From Kumtagia sp964244725 (GTDB lineage Bacteria > Pseudomonadota > Alphaproteobacteria > Rhizobiales > Rhizobiaceae): a DNA stretch of 64,000 bases. Positions 7,984 to 16,281 of this stretch are shown piece by piece (within the stretch, counting starts at the first letter, position 1; each line of letters begins with the position of its first letter). The translations under genes and the position numbers were made by a program. The notes under the pieces were generated by a model, which saw nothing but the letters and a program-made list of their open reading frames with translations, was not told where the DNA came from and did no database searches. The DNA is taken from contig CAXTJQ010000001.1 of the NCBI GenBank assembly GCA_964244725.1, positions 248,001-312,000 on the forward strand. Direction: 5' to 3'.

Positions 7984-9314
7984 CGCTCCCGGCCGAGATC
8001 ATCCGGCGCAAACGCGATGGCTTGCCTTTGCAGGCCGAAGAGGTCGCCGCCTTCGTCGCTGGCCTGGCCTCCGGGGCGGTTTCGGAGGGCCAGGTGGCGG
8101 CCTTCGCGATGGCGGTCTTCTTCAAGGGCATGCCGCGCGACGAGGCGGTCGCGCTGACGCTGGCGATGCGCGATTCCGGCGATGTGCTCGACTGGTCGGG
8201 TCTGCCCGGGCCGGTAACCGACAAGCACTCGACGGGAGGCATCGGCGACAACGTCTCGCTGATGCTGGCGCCGATCGTCGCCGCTTGCGGCGCCTACGTC
8301 CCGATGATTTCCGGCCGCGGCCTCGGTCATACCGGCGGCACGCTGGACAAGATGGACGCGATCCCCGGCTATTCGACGCAGCCGGACGCGGCTCTCTTCA
8401 GGCGAACCGTCCGTTTGGCGGGCTGCGCGATCATCGGCCAGACGGCTGCACTGGCCCCCGCGGACAAGCGCTTTTATGCCATCCGCGATGTCACCGCGAC
8501 TGTCGAGTCGGTCCCGCTGATCACGGCTTCCATTCTGTCCAAGAAGCTTGCCGCCGGTTTGAGTTCGCTGGTGCTCGACGTCAAGGTCGGCAACGGCGCT
8601 TTCATGCAAAGATCGCGCGACGCCGTGGCGTTGGCCAGATCGCTTGTCGCCGTGGCGAACGGGGCCGGCCTGGCGACCACCGCTCTGATCACCGACATGA
8701 ACGAACCCTTGGCGCTGGCTGCCGGCAATGCGGTGGAAGTGGCCAACGCGGTGGCGTTCCTGACCGGCGAGGCGCGGGATCCGAGGCTGAAGCGGGTGAC
8801 GCTGGCGCTGGCCGCGGACATGCTGGTCGCGGCGGGCATCTCGCCGTCGCAGTCGACGGGCTCGGCGATGGCGACCGCCGCACTCGACGACGGTCGAGCC
8901 GCCGAGCGTTTTTCGCGCATGGTCGTCGAACTGGGCGGCCCGGCCGATTTCGTCGCGCGCTACCGGTCCTACCTGCCCGTCGCGCCGGTTCAAAAGCCCG
9001 TGCCCGCACAGCGCGAAGGCTTCGTCGCAAGCGTCGCCACCCGCGAACTCGGTCTCGCGGTCGTCGGCCTCGGAGGAGGGCGAACCAGGCCGGACGACGG
9101 GATCGATCATGCAGTCGGTCTGACGGAATTGTTGCCGGTCGGCGCCGCCGTCCTGCCGGGCGACGTCCTCGCCTTGGTGAATGCCCGAAACGAGGCTCAA
9201 GCCGATGCCGCGGTCGCGGCCGTCCGAAAGGCCTATTTGATCGGCGATGTCAGGCCAGCCGCGCGCGACCCCGTCATCCGCCGCGTTGCAGCGCGTGAGG
9301 CTGAAAACTACTGA
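7980..9314 (+). CDS. deoA: thymidine phosphorylase
   Basis: A 444-residue pyrimidine nucleoside phosphorylase. The phosphate/substrate signature is KHSTGGIGDNVSLMLAP, followed by SGRGLGHTGGTLDKMDAIPG, the glycosyltransferase-3 fold hallmark. The GTG at 7980 overlaps the PNP stop (GTGA). The C-terminal PYNP domain is complete. Thymidine versus broad pyrimidine specificity is inferred from family length and gene order. Its 3' end overlaps the convergent protease-like gene by 7 bases. Confidence 0.9.
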   Translation: MTLPAEIIRRKRDGLPLQAEEVAAFVAGLASGAVSEGQVAAFAMAVFFKGMPRDEAVALTLAMRDSGDVLDWSGLPGPVTDKHSTGGIGDNVSLMLAPIVAACGAYVPMISGRGLGHTGGTLDKMDAIPGYSTQPDAALFRRTVRLAGCAIIGQTAALAPADKRFYAIRDVTATVESVPLITASILSKKLAAGLSSLVLDVKVGNGAFMQRSRDAVALARSLVAVANGAGLATTALITDMNEPLALAAGNAVEVANAVAFLTGEARDPRLKRVTLALAADMLVAAGISPSQSTGSAMATAALDDGRAAERFSRMVVELGGPADFVARYRSYLPVAPVQKPVPAQREGFVASVATRELGLAVVGLGGGRTRPDDGIDHAVGLTELLPVGAAVLPGDVLALVNARNEAQADAAVAAVRKAYLIGDVRPAARDPVIRRVAAREAENY

Positions 9315-9874
9315 ACCAGCTGCAGCATTTTGCCATCGGATTCGTATCGCTTCAGGCGGCTTAGAAACGTCATGCCGATAAGCGAGGTTTGTAGCGAATC
9401 ATCATCGAGCACGATCGCCGGCACGCCCTCGACCACGATCCTGCCGATTTCGATGCGGTCGATCCGGACGACGGTGGCTTTCGTTTTGCCGTTCGCGGTG
9501 CTCACCGTGTCCTTCAGGTCGGATGCCATGATCGGCACGCCCAGACGCCGGGCGGTCGAAACGTTGATCGCCACGGCGGTGGCGCCCGTGTCGACCAGGG
9601 CATCGACTTTGCGGCCGTTTATGCGAAACGCGCCGGTGTAGTGCCCCCGTTCGTCGGCGGCGATCTCGACCTTCCTGTTGCCGGCGCCGACAAAGGCGCC
9701 GGAAGGCCCGTCGAGCGGATCAACGACCGCGATTTGCACGGAAGCGGGCTCGTCCGGCTGGGCCGAACGCCGGGAGATCATCGTATGGATCGCCTCTGGA
9801 TTGGCCTGGTAGACGACCGGGACCCCAATGGACATCCCGATAAGCAAACCAAGGAGGATCGAGTTTCTAAGCAT
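9308..9874 (-). CDS. membrane-anchored retropepsin-like aspartic protease (clan AA, TIGR02281 type)
   Basis: A 188-residue protein with an N-terminal membrane anchor or signal (MLRNSILLGLLIGMSIGVPV), a linker, then a single retropepsin-like domain. The catalytic motif is LVDTGATAVAIN; the second half contains VPAIVLDDDSLQTSLIGMTFLSRL, where I-G-M-x-F-L is the family's typical closing strand. One D-T-G per chain means it would act as a dimer. I chose ATG 9874, with GAACGAGG upstream, over an upstream frame without similarity. Substrates of these alphaproteobacterial proteins are unknown. Confidence 0.8.
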   Translation of the reverse strand: MLRNSILLGLLIGMSIGVPVVYQANPEAIHTMISRRSAQPDEPASVQIAVVDPLDGPSGAFVGAGNRKVEIAADERGHYTGAFRINGRKVDALVDTGATAVAINVSTARRLGVPIMASDLKDTVSTANGKTKATVVRIDRIEIGRIVVEGVPAIVLDDDSLQTSLIGMTFLSRLKRYESDGKMLQLVQ

Positions 9875-9982
9875 GCAGAGCCTCGTTCGATCCGAGATGG
9901 TAGCGCGAAACGACTTTTCGCGCGTTAACGGCACGGCCGCGCGGCCCGGCAAGCGAAAGCGTCGTTAAGGATTGGTGAACGG

Positions 9983-10609
9983 TTATTTCGTGCCGTACAG
10001 CCGGTCCCCCGCGTCGCCCAGGCCGGGCACGATGTAGCCCTTCTCGTTCAGCTGGCGGTCGATCGACGCGGTGAACACCGGCACGTCGGGATGCGCCTTC
10101 GTGAAGCGCGCGATGCCCTCCGGCGCGGCGAGCAGGCAGAGATAGCGCAGATTGGTCGCGCCGCGCCCTTTCAGCTTGTCGATCGCTGCGATCGCCGAAT
10201 TGGCGGTCGCGAGCATGGGGTCGACGACGATGATCAGCCGGTCGGCGAGATCGCTCGGCGCCTTGAAGAAATATTCGACCGCCTCGAGCGTCTCGTGATC
10301 GCGGTAGAGGCCGATATGCGCCACGCGGGCTGCTGGAACCAGATCCAGCAGGCCCTCGAGCAGCCCGTTGCCGGCGCGCAGCACGGAAGCGAACACGAGT
10401 TTCTTGCCTTCCAGCGTCGGCGCTTCCATCGTCTCGATCGGCGTCTCGATCGTCATGGTGGTCAGTTCGAGGTCGCGCGTCACCTCGTAGCCGAGCAGCA
10501 GCGAGATTTCGCGTAGCAGCCGTCGGAAACTCGCCGTCGACGTCTCCTTGTTGCGCATGATCGAAAGCTTGTGCTGCACCAGCGGATGGTTGACGACGGT
10601 GACGCCCAT
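9983..10609 (-). CDS. upp: uracil phosphoribosyltransferase
   Basis: A 208-residue enzyme converting uracil and PRPP to UMP. Visible are the N-terminal HPLVQHKLSIMRN, FASVLRAGNGLLEGLLDLVPAA, the PRPP loop VVDPMLATANSA (the family consensus has Gly-Gly after the Thr; here Ala-Asn) and the C-terminal uracil-binding GYIVPGLGDAGDRLYGT. It completes the pyrimidine salvage route fed by deoA, on the opposite strand. It lies 81 bases downstream of the adenosine deaminase gene and probably shares its transcript. Confidence 0.95.
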   Translation of the reverse strand: MGVTVVNHPLVQHKLSIMRNKETSTASFRRLLREISLLLGYEVTRDLELTTMTIETPIETMEAPTLEGKKLVFASVLRAGNGLLEGLLDLVPAARVAHIGLYRDHETLEAVEYFFKAPSDLADRLIIVVDPMLATANSAIAAIDKLKGRGATNLRYLCLLAAPEGIARFTKAHPDVPVFTASIDRQLNEKGYIVPGLGDAGDRLYGTK

Positions 10610-10690
10610 GGAATGTTCCCTCGGTTGCTGCGGAGGCCATCCTAAGGTTCGGGATGCCGGGGCGGAACGGCCGATTGCGGAATTGGCCGC

Positions 10691-11677
10691 TTATCCCCGG
10701 CGTTCGCCCGACTTTTTGTCGAGACGCGCAAGGAGAGCGACCTTGGTCTTCCGGTCGACGAATGCCGCCTCGATCGCCGTCCGCGTCACCGCGGTCAGCG
10801 CTTTTTCGCTCATCTCGAAATGCCGCGCCGCCAGGTCGTATTCATTCTTGAGCGAAGTCCAGAAATAGGGCGGGTCGTCGGAATTGAGCGTGACCTTGCA
10901 TCCTGCCGCGAGCAAAGTGGGGAACGGATGCGCGGCATAGTCCTCGAACACCTTGAGCGCGATGTTGGAACCCGGACAGCATTCGAGCACGATGCCCTCC
11001 TCCGCGATCCGCTTTAACAGATCGGCGTTCTCGATCGCGCGAACGCCATGGCCGATCCGGGTCGGTCTTATATGGTCGAGCGCGGCCTCGACGGTCCGCC
11101 ATCCGGTCAGCTCGCCGGCATGGACGGTGATGCCGAGACCAGCTTCGCGGGCGATCTCGAAGGCGCGGACGAAATCCTCCATCTCGCCGACCCGTTCGTC
11201 GCCCGCCATCCCGAAGCCCGTGACCAGCGGGTGACCGCACTTGGCTGCGAAGCGGGCGGCGGTCTCGACGGACTCAACGCCGACATGACGCACGCCCGTC
11301 ACGATCATCCGGCCCTCGATCCCGGTCTTGTCGCGCGCCCGGATCATGCCTTCGCCAAGCGCATCCGTATAGGCGGTGGGCGACAGCCCGGCCTTGCGCG
11401 CGTGGTCGGGCGACGTGAAGATCTCCGAGTAGATCGCGCCGCCGCGCGCGAGACTCGTCAGATAGTGGTCGGCCAGGCGCGCATAGTCTTCCTCGCTGCG
11501 GAAAAGGTCGGATGCGAAGTCGTAGGCAGCCAAAAAGGAGGTGAAATCTTGCCACACGAATGCGCCGTCGCGGATGTAGGGCGAAGCGTCGGCGCCATAT
11601 TTCTCGGCCTGCTTCATGACCAGGTCCGGCGTTGCGGCGCCCTCGATGTGGCAGTGAAGTTCCGCTTTCGGCGGCAT
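10691..11677 (-). CDS. add: adenosine deaminase family protein
   Basis: A 328-residue TIM-barrel metal-dependent deaminase. Metal ligands: KAELHCHIEGA (H8, H10), TVHAGE, GHGVRA, and LNSDDPP near the C-terminus. The ATG at 11677 follows a strong GGAAGGAAGG ribosome site and starts right before the HxH motif as in the family; longer frames to 11743 are open but lack similarity. It converts adenosine to inosine, feeding the PNP. Adenine deaminases belong to the same family, so the exact substrate is inferred from context. Confidence 0.85.
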   Translation of the reverse strand: MPPKAELHCHIEGAATPDLVMKQAEKYGADASPYIRDGAFVWQDFTSFLAAYDFASDLFRSEEDYARLADHYLTSLARGGAIYSEIFTSPDHARKAGLSPTAYTDALGEGMIRARDKTGIEGRMIVTGVRHVGVESVETAARFAAKCGHPLVTGFGMAGDERVGEMEDFVRAFEIAREAGLGITVHAGELTGWRTVEAALDHIRPTRIGHGVRAIENADLLKRIAEEGIVLECCPGSNIALKVFEDYAAHPFPTLLAAGCKVTLNSDDPPYFWTSLKNEYDLAARHFEMSEKALTAVTRTAIEAAFVDRKTKVALLARLDKKSGERRG

Positions 11678-11778
11678 CGGCCTTCCTTCCCGCGAATCGC
11701 GGCTGTTCATCGCATGTTGGACAATAGCGCCACCACCCTGCATCGGGTATGGTTCGCCCGCTCACAAACGGTTTAGCC

Positions 11779-12555
11779 ATGATACAGCCACGCGCAACGT
11801 CCGCCGCCGACATGGAGACCTCCTACGGGTTTCGCGATGTTGGCCCCGGCGAGAAGCAACCCCTGGTCGATGGCGTGTTCCATCGCGTTGCCGGGCGCTA
11901 CGACCTTATGAACGACCTGATGTCGGCCGGGTTGCATCGTCTCTGGAAGGATGCGCTGGTCGCCTGGCTCAATCCGCCCAGGCGCGGCGGCTGGCGCCTG
12001 CTCGATGTCGCGGGCGGCACCGGCGACATCGCCATGCGCGCGGTCGAATCCTCGCGTGGCAACGTTTCCGCCACCGTGCTCGACATCAATGCTTCGATGC
12101 TTTCCGTCGGACGCGAGCGCGCGGAAAAACGCGCGGTGGCGGATCGCATCGACTTCGTCGAGGCGAATGCCGAGACGCTGCCGTTCGCCGACGCGACGTT
12201 CGACGCTTACACGATCGCCTTCGGCATCCGCAACGTGCCGAACATCCCCGCCGCGCTCGGCGAAGCCCGGCGCGTGTTGAAACCAGGCGGGCGTTTCCTG
12301 TGCCTCGAATTCTCCGAGGTCGACATGCCGCTCCTCGACAGGGCGTATGAGGCGTGGTCCTTCAAGGCGATCCCCACCATCGGCAAGCTGGTGGCCGGCG
12401 ATCGCGACTCCTATGCCTATCTCGTCGAGTCGATCCGCAAATTTCCCAATCAGGCGACGTTCGCCGGACTGATCCGCGCTGCCGGCTTCGATCGCGTGAC
12501 CTGGCGCAACTATTCGGGTGGCATCGCGGCGCTGCATTCCGGCTGGACGCTTTGA
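11779..12555 (+). CDS. ubiE: ubiquinone/menaquinone biosynthesis C-methyltransferase UbiE
   Basis: SAM-dependent C-methyltransferase of ubiquinone synthesis, 258 residues. The family start TSYGFRDV and VFHRVAGRYDLMNDLMSAGLHR are near the N-terminus; SAM motif I is LLDVAGGTGDIA; the signature FGIRNVPN is near the middle, with RVLKPGGRFLCLEFS after it and a C-terminal GIAALHSGWTL. ATG 11779 matches homolog length; an in-frame ATG at 11749 is possible. It heads the ubiE-ubiB-vapBC-coaBC run and diverges from the adenosine deaminase gene, leaving about 100 bases for two promoters. Confidence 0.93.
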   Translation: MIQPRATSAADMETSYGFRDVGPGEKQPLVDGVFHRVAGRYDLMNDLMSAGLHRLWKDALVAWLNPPRRGGWRLLDVAGGTGDIAMRAVESSRGNVSATVLDINASMLSVGRERAEKRAVADRIDFVEANAETLPFADATFDAYTIAFGIRNVPNIPAALGEARRVLKPGGRFLCLEFSEVDMPLLDRAYEAWSFKAIPTIGKLVAGDRDSYAYLVESIRKFPNQATFAGLIRAAGFDRVTWRNYSGGIAALHSGWTL

Positions 12556-12568
12556 CGGCGTCCTGCCC

Positions 12569-14143
12569 GTGACGTCGCTTGGGGCCGGGTTCCGCCTCTT
12601 CCGCGCGGGCTGGATCATGACGCGCGAGGGCGTCGTCGCCGCTTTGCCCGGCGAGGAACTGGTCGGGCCGCCGCGCCTGGCGTGGCGCATCGCGAAATCC
12701 TTCACGCGGCCGAGCGCCAAGCGCCGCGAGCGGTCGCAGCGCCTGGCCGAGGCGGTGTCGCGGCTCGGCCCCTCCTACGTCAAGCTGGGGCAGTTCCTCG
12801 CGACGCGGCCCGATGTGGTCGGCAACGAGATGGCGCTCGATCTCGCCAAGCTCCAGGATCGCATGGCGACATTTCCCAACGCGCTCGCCATGCGCTCGAT
12901 CGAGGAATCGATTGGCCGGCCGGTCGCGGAGCTTTTTCTATCGATCGGCGAGCCGGTGGCGGCCGCCTCGATCGCGCAGGTTCATCCCGCCGAGGTGTTG
13001 AGGGACGGCGTCGCCCATAAGGTCGCAGTCAAGGTCATCCGGCCCGGCGTACGGCGCGCTTTCGCGCGCGATCTCGAAAGCTATTTCCTGGCGGCGCGGC
13101 TCCAGGAGCGCTTCATCCCGTCGTCGCGTCGTCTCCAGCCGATCAAGGTCGCCGAGACGCTCGCCCAGACGACGCGGATGGAAATGGACCTGCGGCTAGA
13201 GGCCGCCGCGATTTCCGAACTCTCGGAAAATACGCAGGGTGACCCGGGTTTCCGCGTCCCGTCCGTCGACTGGGAACGGACCGGCCGCGATGTCATCACC
13301 ATGGAGTGGATCGACGGCGTCAAGATGAGCGACATCGAGGCGCTGCGCGAGGCCGGCCACGATCTCAAGCTCATCGCGGCCAATCTCGTGCAGTCGTTCC
13401 TGCGCCATACGCTGCGCGACGGCTTCTTCCATGCCGACATGCATCCCGGCAATATGTTCGTCGAGGCCGACGGCACGATTGTGGCGGTCGACCTCGGGAT
13501 TTCGGGGCGGCTCGGCAAGAAGGAACGCCGCTTCCTCGCAGAGATTCTCTACGGGTTCATCACGCGCGACTATGTCCGGGTGGCCGAGGTGCATTTCGAG
13601 GCTGGCTACGTGCCGCGCATCCACAACGTGGAATCCTTCGCGCAGGCGATCCGCGCCATCGGCGAGCCGATCCACGGCCAGCCGGCGGAGACGATCTCGA
13701 TGGCCAAGCTCCTGACCTTGCTGTTCGAGGTGACGGAGCTCTTCGACATGCAGGCGCGGCCCGAACTCGTCCTGCTGCAGAAGACGATGGTCGTCGTCGA
13801 GGGCGTGGCCCGCACGCTGGACCCGGCTTTCAACATGTGGAAGACCGCCGAGCCGGTGGTCGGCGGGTGGATCGCCAAGAACCTCGGGCCCCGCGGCCTG
13901 CTGACCGACGCCCGCGATGGCGCTTCGGCGCTGCTCGCGCTGGTCCGGCAGGCGCCGGAACTTTTGGCCCGCACCGAACGCCTGTCGCGTGAGATCGACG
14001 CCATGGCTGAACACGGGCTGCGCCTCGAAGCCGGAACAGTCGAGGCGATCGGCAAGACGGTCACCCGCCATTCGGTCCCGATGGTGATTGCGCTCTGGAT
14101 CATCGCGTTGACGCTGGTCGGGATTGCGTGGAAACTGCTTTGA
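12569..14143 (+). CDS. ubiB: UbiB atypical kinase/ATPase of ubiquinone biosynthesis
   Basis: A 524-residue member of the ABC1/ADCK/UbiB family. Visible motifs: KxGQ (YVKLGQFLATRPD), the Ala-rich loop ASIAQVHPA, VAVKVIRPG with the conserved Lys, HADMHPGNMFV (catalytic-loop equivalent) and VDLGISGRL (DFG equivalent), plus C-terminal hydrophobic helices (VPMVIALWIIALTLVGIAW). GTG 12569 was chosen because it lies 13 bases after the ubiE stop and begins TSLGAGFRLFR, the family N-terminus. In related rhizobia coaBC normally follows ubiB; here a toxin-antitoxin pair intervenes. Confidence 0.92.
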   Translation: MTSLGAGFRLFRAGWIMTREGVVAALPGEELVGPPRLAWRIAKSFTRPSAKRRERSQRLAEAVSRLGPSYVKLGQFLATRPDVVGNEMALDLAKLQDRMATFPNALAMRSIEESIGRPVAELFLSIGEPVAAASIAQVHPAEVLRDGVAHKVAVKVIRPGVRRAFARDLESYFLAARLQERFIPSSRRLQPIKVAETLAQTTRMEMDLRLEAAAISELSENTQGDPGFRVPSVDWERTGRDVITMEWIDGVKMSDIEALREAGHDLKLIAANLVQSFLRHTLRDGFFHADMHPGNMFVEADGTIVAVDLGISGRLGKKERRFLAEILYGFITRDYVRVAEVHFEAGYVPRIHNVESFAQAIRAIGEPIHGQPAETISMAKLLTLLFEVTELFDMQARPELVLLQKTMVVVEGVARTLDPAFNMWKTAEPVVGGWIAKNLGPRGLLTDARDGASALLALVRQAPELLARTERLSREIDAMAEHGLRLEAGTVEAIGKTVTRHSVPMVIALWIIALTLVGIAWKLL

Positions 14144-14144
14144 A

Positions 14145-14171
14145 TGCATTGCTGTCAGCGCTTGCATTGCT
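14145..14171 (+). promoter_or_regulatory. paired direct repeats, candidate VapBC operator
   Basis: The 48 bases between the ubiB stop and the vapB start contain two exact copies of TGCATTGCT, at 14145-14153 and 14163-14171, spaced 18 bases start to start. Ribbon-helix-helix antitoxins such as VapB/FitA bind paired repeats in their own promoters. The position fits autoregulation. This is inference from pattern only. Confidence 0.4.
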
Positions 14172-14191
14172 TGCAGGCGAAGGAGACACGC

Positions 14192-14455
14192 ATGTCTGCG
14201 TTGACGATCCGAAATCTCGACGACGACACAAAACAGGCCCTGCGGATGCAGGCCGCGCGAAAAGGCGTTTCGCTCGAGGAAGAAGTGCGGTCGCTCTTGC
14301 GAAAGGCTGCGAAGGAAAAAGAGCAACCCCGCAAATTCGACAATCTTTACGATGCGATCCGTGACCTGGTCGAACCCCATGGCGGCTTTGACGACTTTGA
14401 GATTCCCGACAGGAGTTTCGCGGAACGGGATCCGCTTTTCAAGGAGTGGCCGTGA
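14192..14455 (+). CDS. vapB: VapB/FitA-type ribbon-helix-helix antitoxin
   Basis: An 87-residue protein starting SALTIRNLDDDTKQALRMQAA, the FitA/Arc-like RHH start, then GVSLEEEVRSLLRKAA. The C-terminal acidic/aromatic tail (RDLVEPHGGFDDF through DPLFKEWP) is the kind of segment that wraps the PIN toxin. ATG 14192 has AAGGAG six bases upstream; frames reaching back to 14128 are not needed. The stop overlaps the toxin start. The antitoxin should bind DNA and neutralise the toxin. Confidence 0.9.
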   Translation: MSALTIRNLDDDTKQALRMQAARKGVSLEEEVRSLLRKAAKEKEQPRKFDNLYDAIRDLVEPHGGFDDFEIPDRSFAERDPLFKEWP

Positions 14456-14877
14456 TCGTTCTCGATACGAATGTCGTCTTCGAGACGCTTAGGAGCCAGC
14501 CTGATGCTGGCGTCTCCGGTTGGATGCGCGGCGTACCGATCGACGATCTTTACCTGACTGTGATCACGAAGGCCGAACTGCTTTACGGTCTTGAACTGAT
14601 GAAGCATGGCGCCAGACGCGATGCGCTGACCGCGGCGATCACCGGCTTCCTGACGGAGCGCTTGACCAGGCCGATCCTCGATTTCGGCGATCGCGATGCC
14701 GACCATTTTGCCCAGATTTCGGCGTCGAGACGCCGCGCCGGTCGACCGATCCGCGAACTCGACGCGCAGATCGCCGCCATCGCCAGGTCACGGGGTTATG
14801 CGGTCGTCACCCGGAATGTTCGCGACTTCGAGGATTGCAGCGTTGCGGTCATCAACCCGTGGACCGTCGCGCCATGA
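14452..14877 (+). CDS. vapC: PIN-domain ribonuclease toxin VapC/FitB type
   Basis: A 141-residue PIN domain. Acidic active-site residues are visible: IVLDTNVV near the N-terminus, TKAELLYGL in the middle and ELDAQIAAIA toward the C-terminus, then VTRNVRDFE. The GTG at 14452 is preferred: AAGGAG lies 5 bases before it and GTGA overlaps the vapB stop; the upstream GTG at 14446 would overlap that ribosome site. Its own stop overlaps the ATG of coaBC (ATGA), so the toxin is translationally linked to an essential coenzyme A gene. Known VapC/FitB toxins cleave tRNA or rRNA; the target here is unknown. Confidence 0.9.
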   Translation: MIVLDTNVVFETLRSQPDAGVSGWMRGVPIDDLYLTVITKAELLYGLELMKHGARRDALTAAITGFLTERLTRPILDFGDRDADHFAQISASRRRAGRPIRELDAQIAAIARSRGYAVVTRNVRDFEDCSVAVINPWTVAP

Positions 14878-16088
14878 GCCTTTCAGGCAGGCGCATCCTG
14901 CTGATCATTGGCGGCGGCATAGCCGCCTACAAGGCGCTCGAGCTGATTCGCCGCCTGCGCGCGCGGGGCGCGGCGGTCCGTTGCGTCCTGACCGGCGCCG
15001 CGCAGCAATTCGTCACCCCCCTTTCCGTTGGCGCGCTGTCGGCCGACCATGTCTTCACGGACCTCTTCGATCGCATCGACGAGCACGATGTCGGCCACAT
15101 CCGGCTGTCGCGCGAAGCCGATCTCGTCGTGGTCGCGCCCGCCACCACCGACCTGATGGCCAAGCTCGCCAACGGTCTCGCCAACGACCTCGCATCCACC
15201 GTAATGCTGGCGAGTGACAAGACCGTGTTGATGGCGCCGGCGATGAATCCGCGCATGTGGAGCCATGCCGCGACACGCCGCAACCGGGTTCGGCTTGTTG
15301 AAGACGGCGTCAGGTTCGTTGGCCCGAACGTCGGCGAGATGGCCGAGAGCAACGAGGCAGGCGAGGGTCGCATGGCCGAACCGGACGAGATCGTCGCCGT
15401 GATCGAGGCGATTCTGGCGCCTCCGAAGGGCCCGCTGGCCGGCCGAAAGATCATCGTCACGTCCGGGCCGACGCATGAGCCCATTGACCCTGTCCGCTAC
15501 ATCGCCAATCGGTCGTCGGGCAAGCAGGGACACGCGATCGCCGCGGCGCTCGCCGCGCTTGGCGCCGATGTCCGACTGGTCGCCGGGCCGGTCGCGCTCG
15601 CCGATCCGCCTGGGCTGACGACCGCGCATGTCGAGACGGCCGTCGAGATGTTGCGCGAGGTGGAGGCCCTGCTGCCGGCCGATGCGGCGGTTTTCGTGGC
15701 GGCGGTTGCCGACTGGCGTGTCGGGACGCCGGCCGGTGAAAAGATCAAGAAAGCGCCCGGCTCCGCCGCGCCCACGCTCTCGATGGTCGAGAATCCCGAT
15801 ATCCTGGCAGCAATCGGGCATCATCGGCGACGCCCCTATCTGGTCGTCGGCTTCGCCGCCGAGACGCAGGATCTCATCGCCAACGCGACGGCCAAGCTGG
15901 CGCGCAAGGGCGTCGATTTCGTCGTCGCCAATGATGTCGGAACTGCAGGCGTCATGGGTGGCGACCGCAACCGCGTTCATATCGTCTCGAAGACTGGCGT
16001 CGAAACCTGGCCGGAATTGAGCAAAACGGATGTCGCCGAGAGATTGGCGCGGCTTGTCGCCGACCGGCTTCGGACCGTCGAAGTCTGA
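14874..16088 (+). CDS. coaBC: bifunctional phosphopantothenoylcysteine decarboxylase / phosphopantothenate-cysteine ligase
   Basis: A 404-residue fusion. The N-terminal flavoprotein (CoaC) has GGGIAAYKALELIRRLR, MAPAMNPRMWSHAAT (the PxMNxxMW active-site motif) and the decarboxylase His in HDVGHIRLS. The C-terminal CoaB has VTSGPTHEPIDPVRYIANRSSGKQG and the KIKK motif. It performs two steps of coenzyme A synthesis. ATG 14874 overlaps the vapC stop. An upstream in-frame ATG at 14835 lies inside vapC and is unlikely. Confidence 0.95.
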   Translation: MSLSGRRILLIIGGGIAAYKALELIRRLRARGAAVRCVLTGAAQQFVTPLSVGALSADHVFTDLFDRIDEHDVGHIRLSREADLVVVAPATTDLMAKLANGLANDLASTVMLASDKTVLMAPAMNPRMWSHAATRRNRVRLVEDGVRFVGPNVGEMAESNEAGEGRMAEPDEIVAVIEAILAPPKGPLAGRKIIVTSGPTHEPIDPVRYIANRSSGKQGHAIAAALAALGADVRLVAGPVALADPPGLTTAHVETAVEMLREVEALLPADAAVFVAAVADWRVGTPAGEKIKKAPGSAAPTLSMVENPDILAAIGHHRRRPYLVVGFAAETQDLIANATAKLARKGVDFVVANDVGTAGVMGGDRNRVHIVSKTGVETWPELSKTDVAERLARLVADRLRTVEV

Positions 16089-16104
16089 CAGCCGGCGGCG
16101 GCAA

Positions 16105-16137
16105 TGTCGGGCAGGCGCGCACTTGGTGCGCCCGACA
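16105..16137 (+). terminator. possible terminator hairpin after coaBC
   Basis: Starting 17 bases after the coaBC stop, an imperfect stem forms: TGTCGG with CCGACA outside, GCGCAC with GTGCGC inside, and a one-sided bulge. The inner loop is only three bases. No T-run follows, so intrinsic termination is uncertain. Confidence 0.35.
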
Positions 16138-16158
16138 CCCGGACGCACGGCAATAATA

Positions 16159-16184
16159 TTCTGCCGTTTTGGGACTAGGCAGAA
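16159..16184. promoter_or_regulatory. dyad-symmetric site upstream of the sulfur assimilation operon
   Basis: A perfect 7-bp inverted repeat (TTCTGCC, 12-base spacer, GGCAGAA) lies about 98 bases before cysG in the 193-base gap after coaBC. It sits in an AT-richer patch (AATATT just to its left), as expected near a promoter. Position and symmetry suggest an operator for a sulfur or cysteine regulator. I cannot assign the regulator. Confidence 0.4.
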
Positions 16185-16281
16185 AACTGATCGCTGTGCG
16201 AGAAGCCCGGGGCCAGCCTATGGCTTCATAGTCTCGGCGATCATGTGTAGATATCCACCTGCTCGCGAAAGCTGCTCTGCA

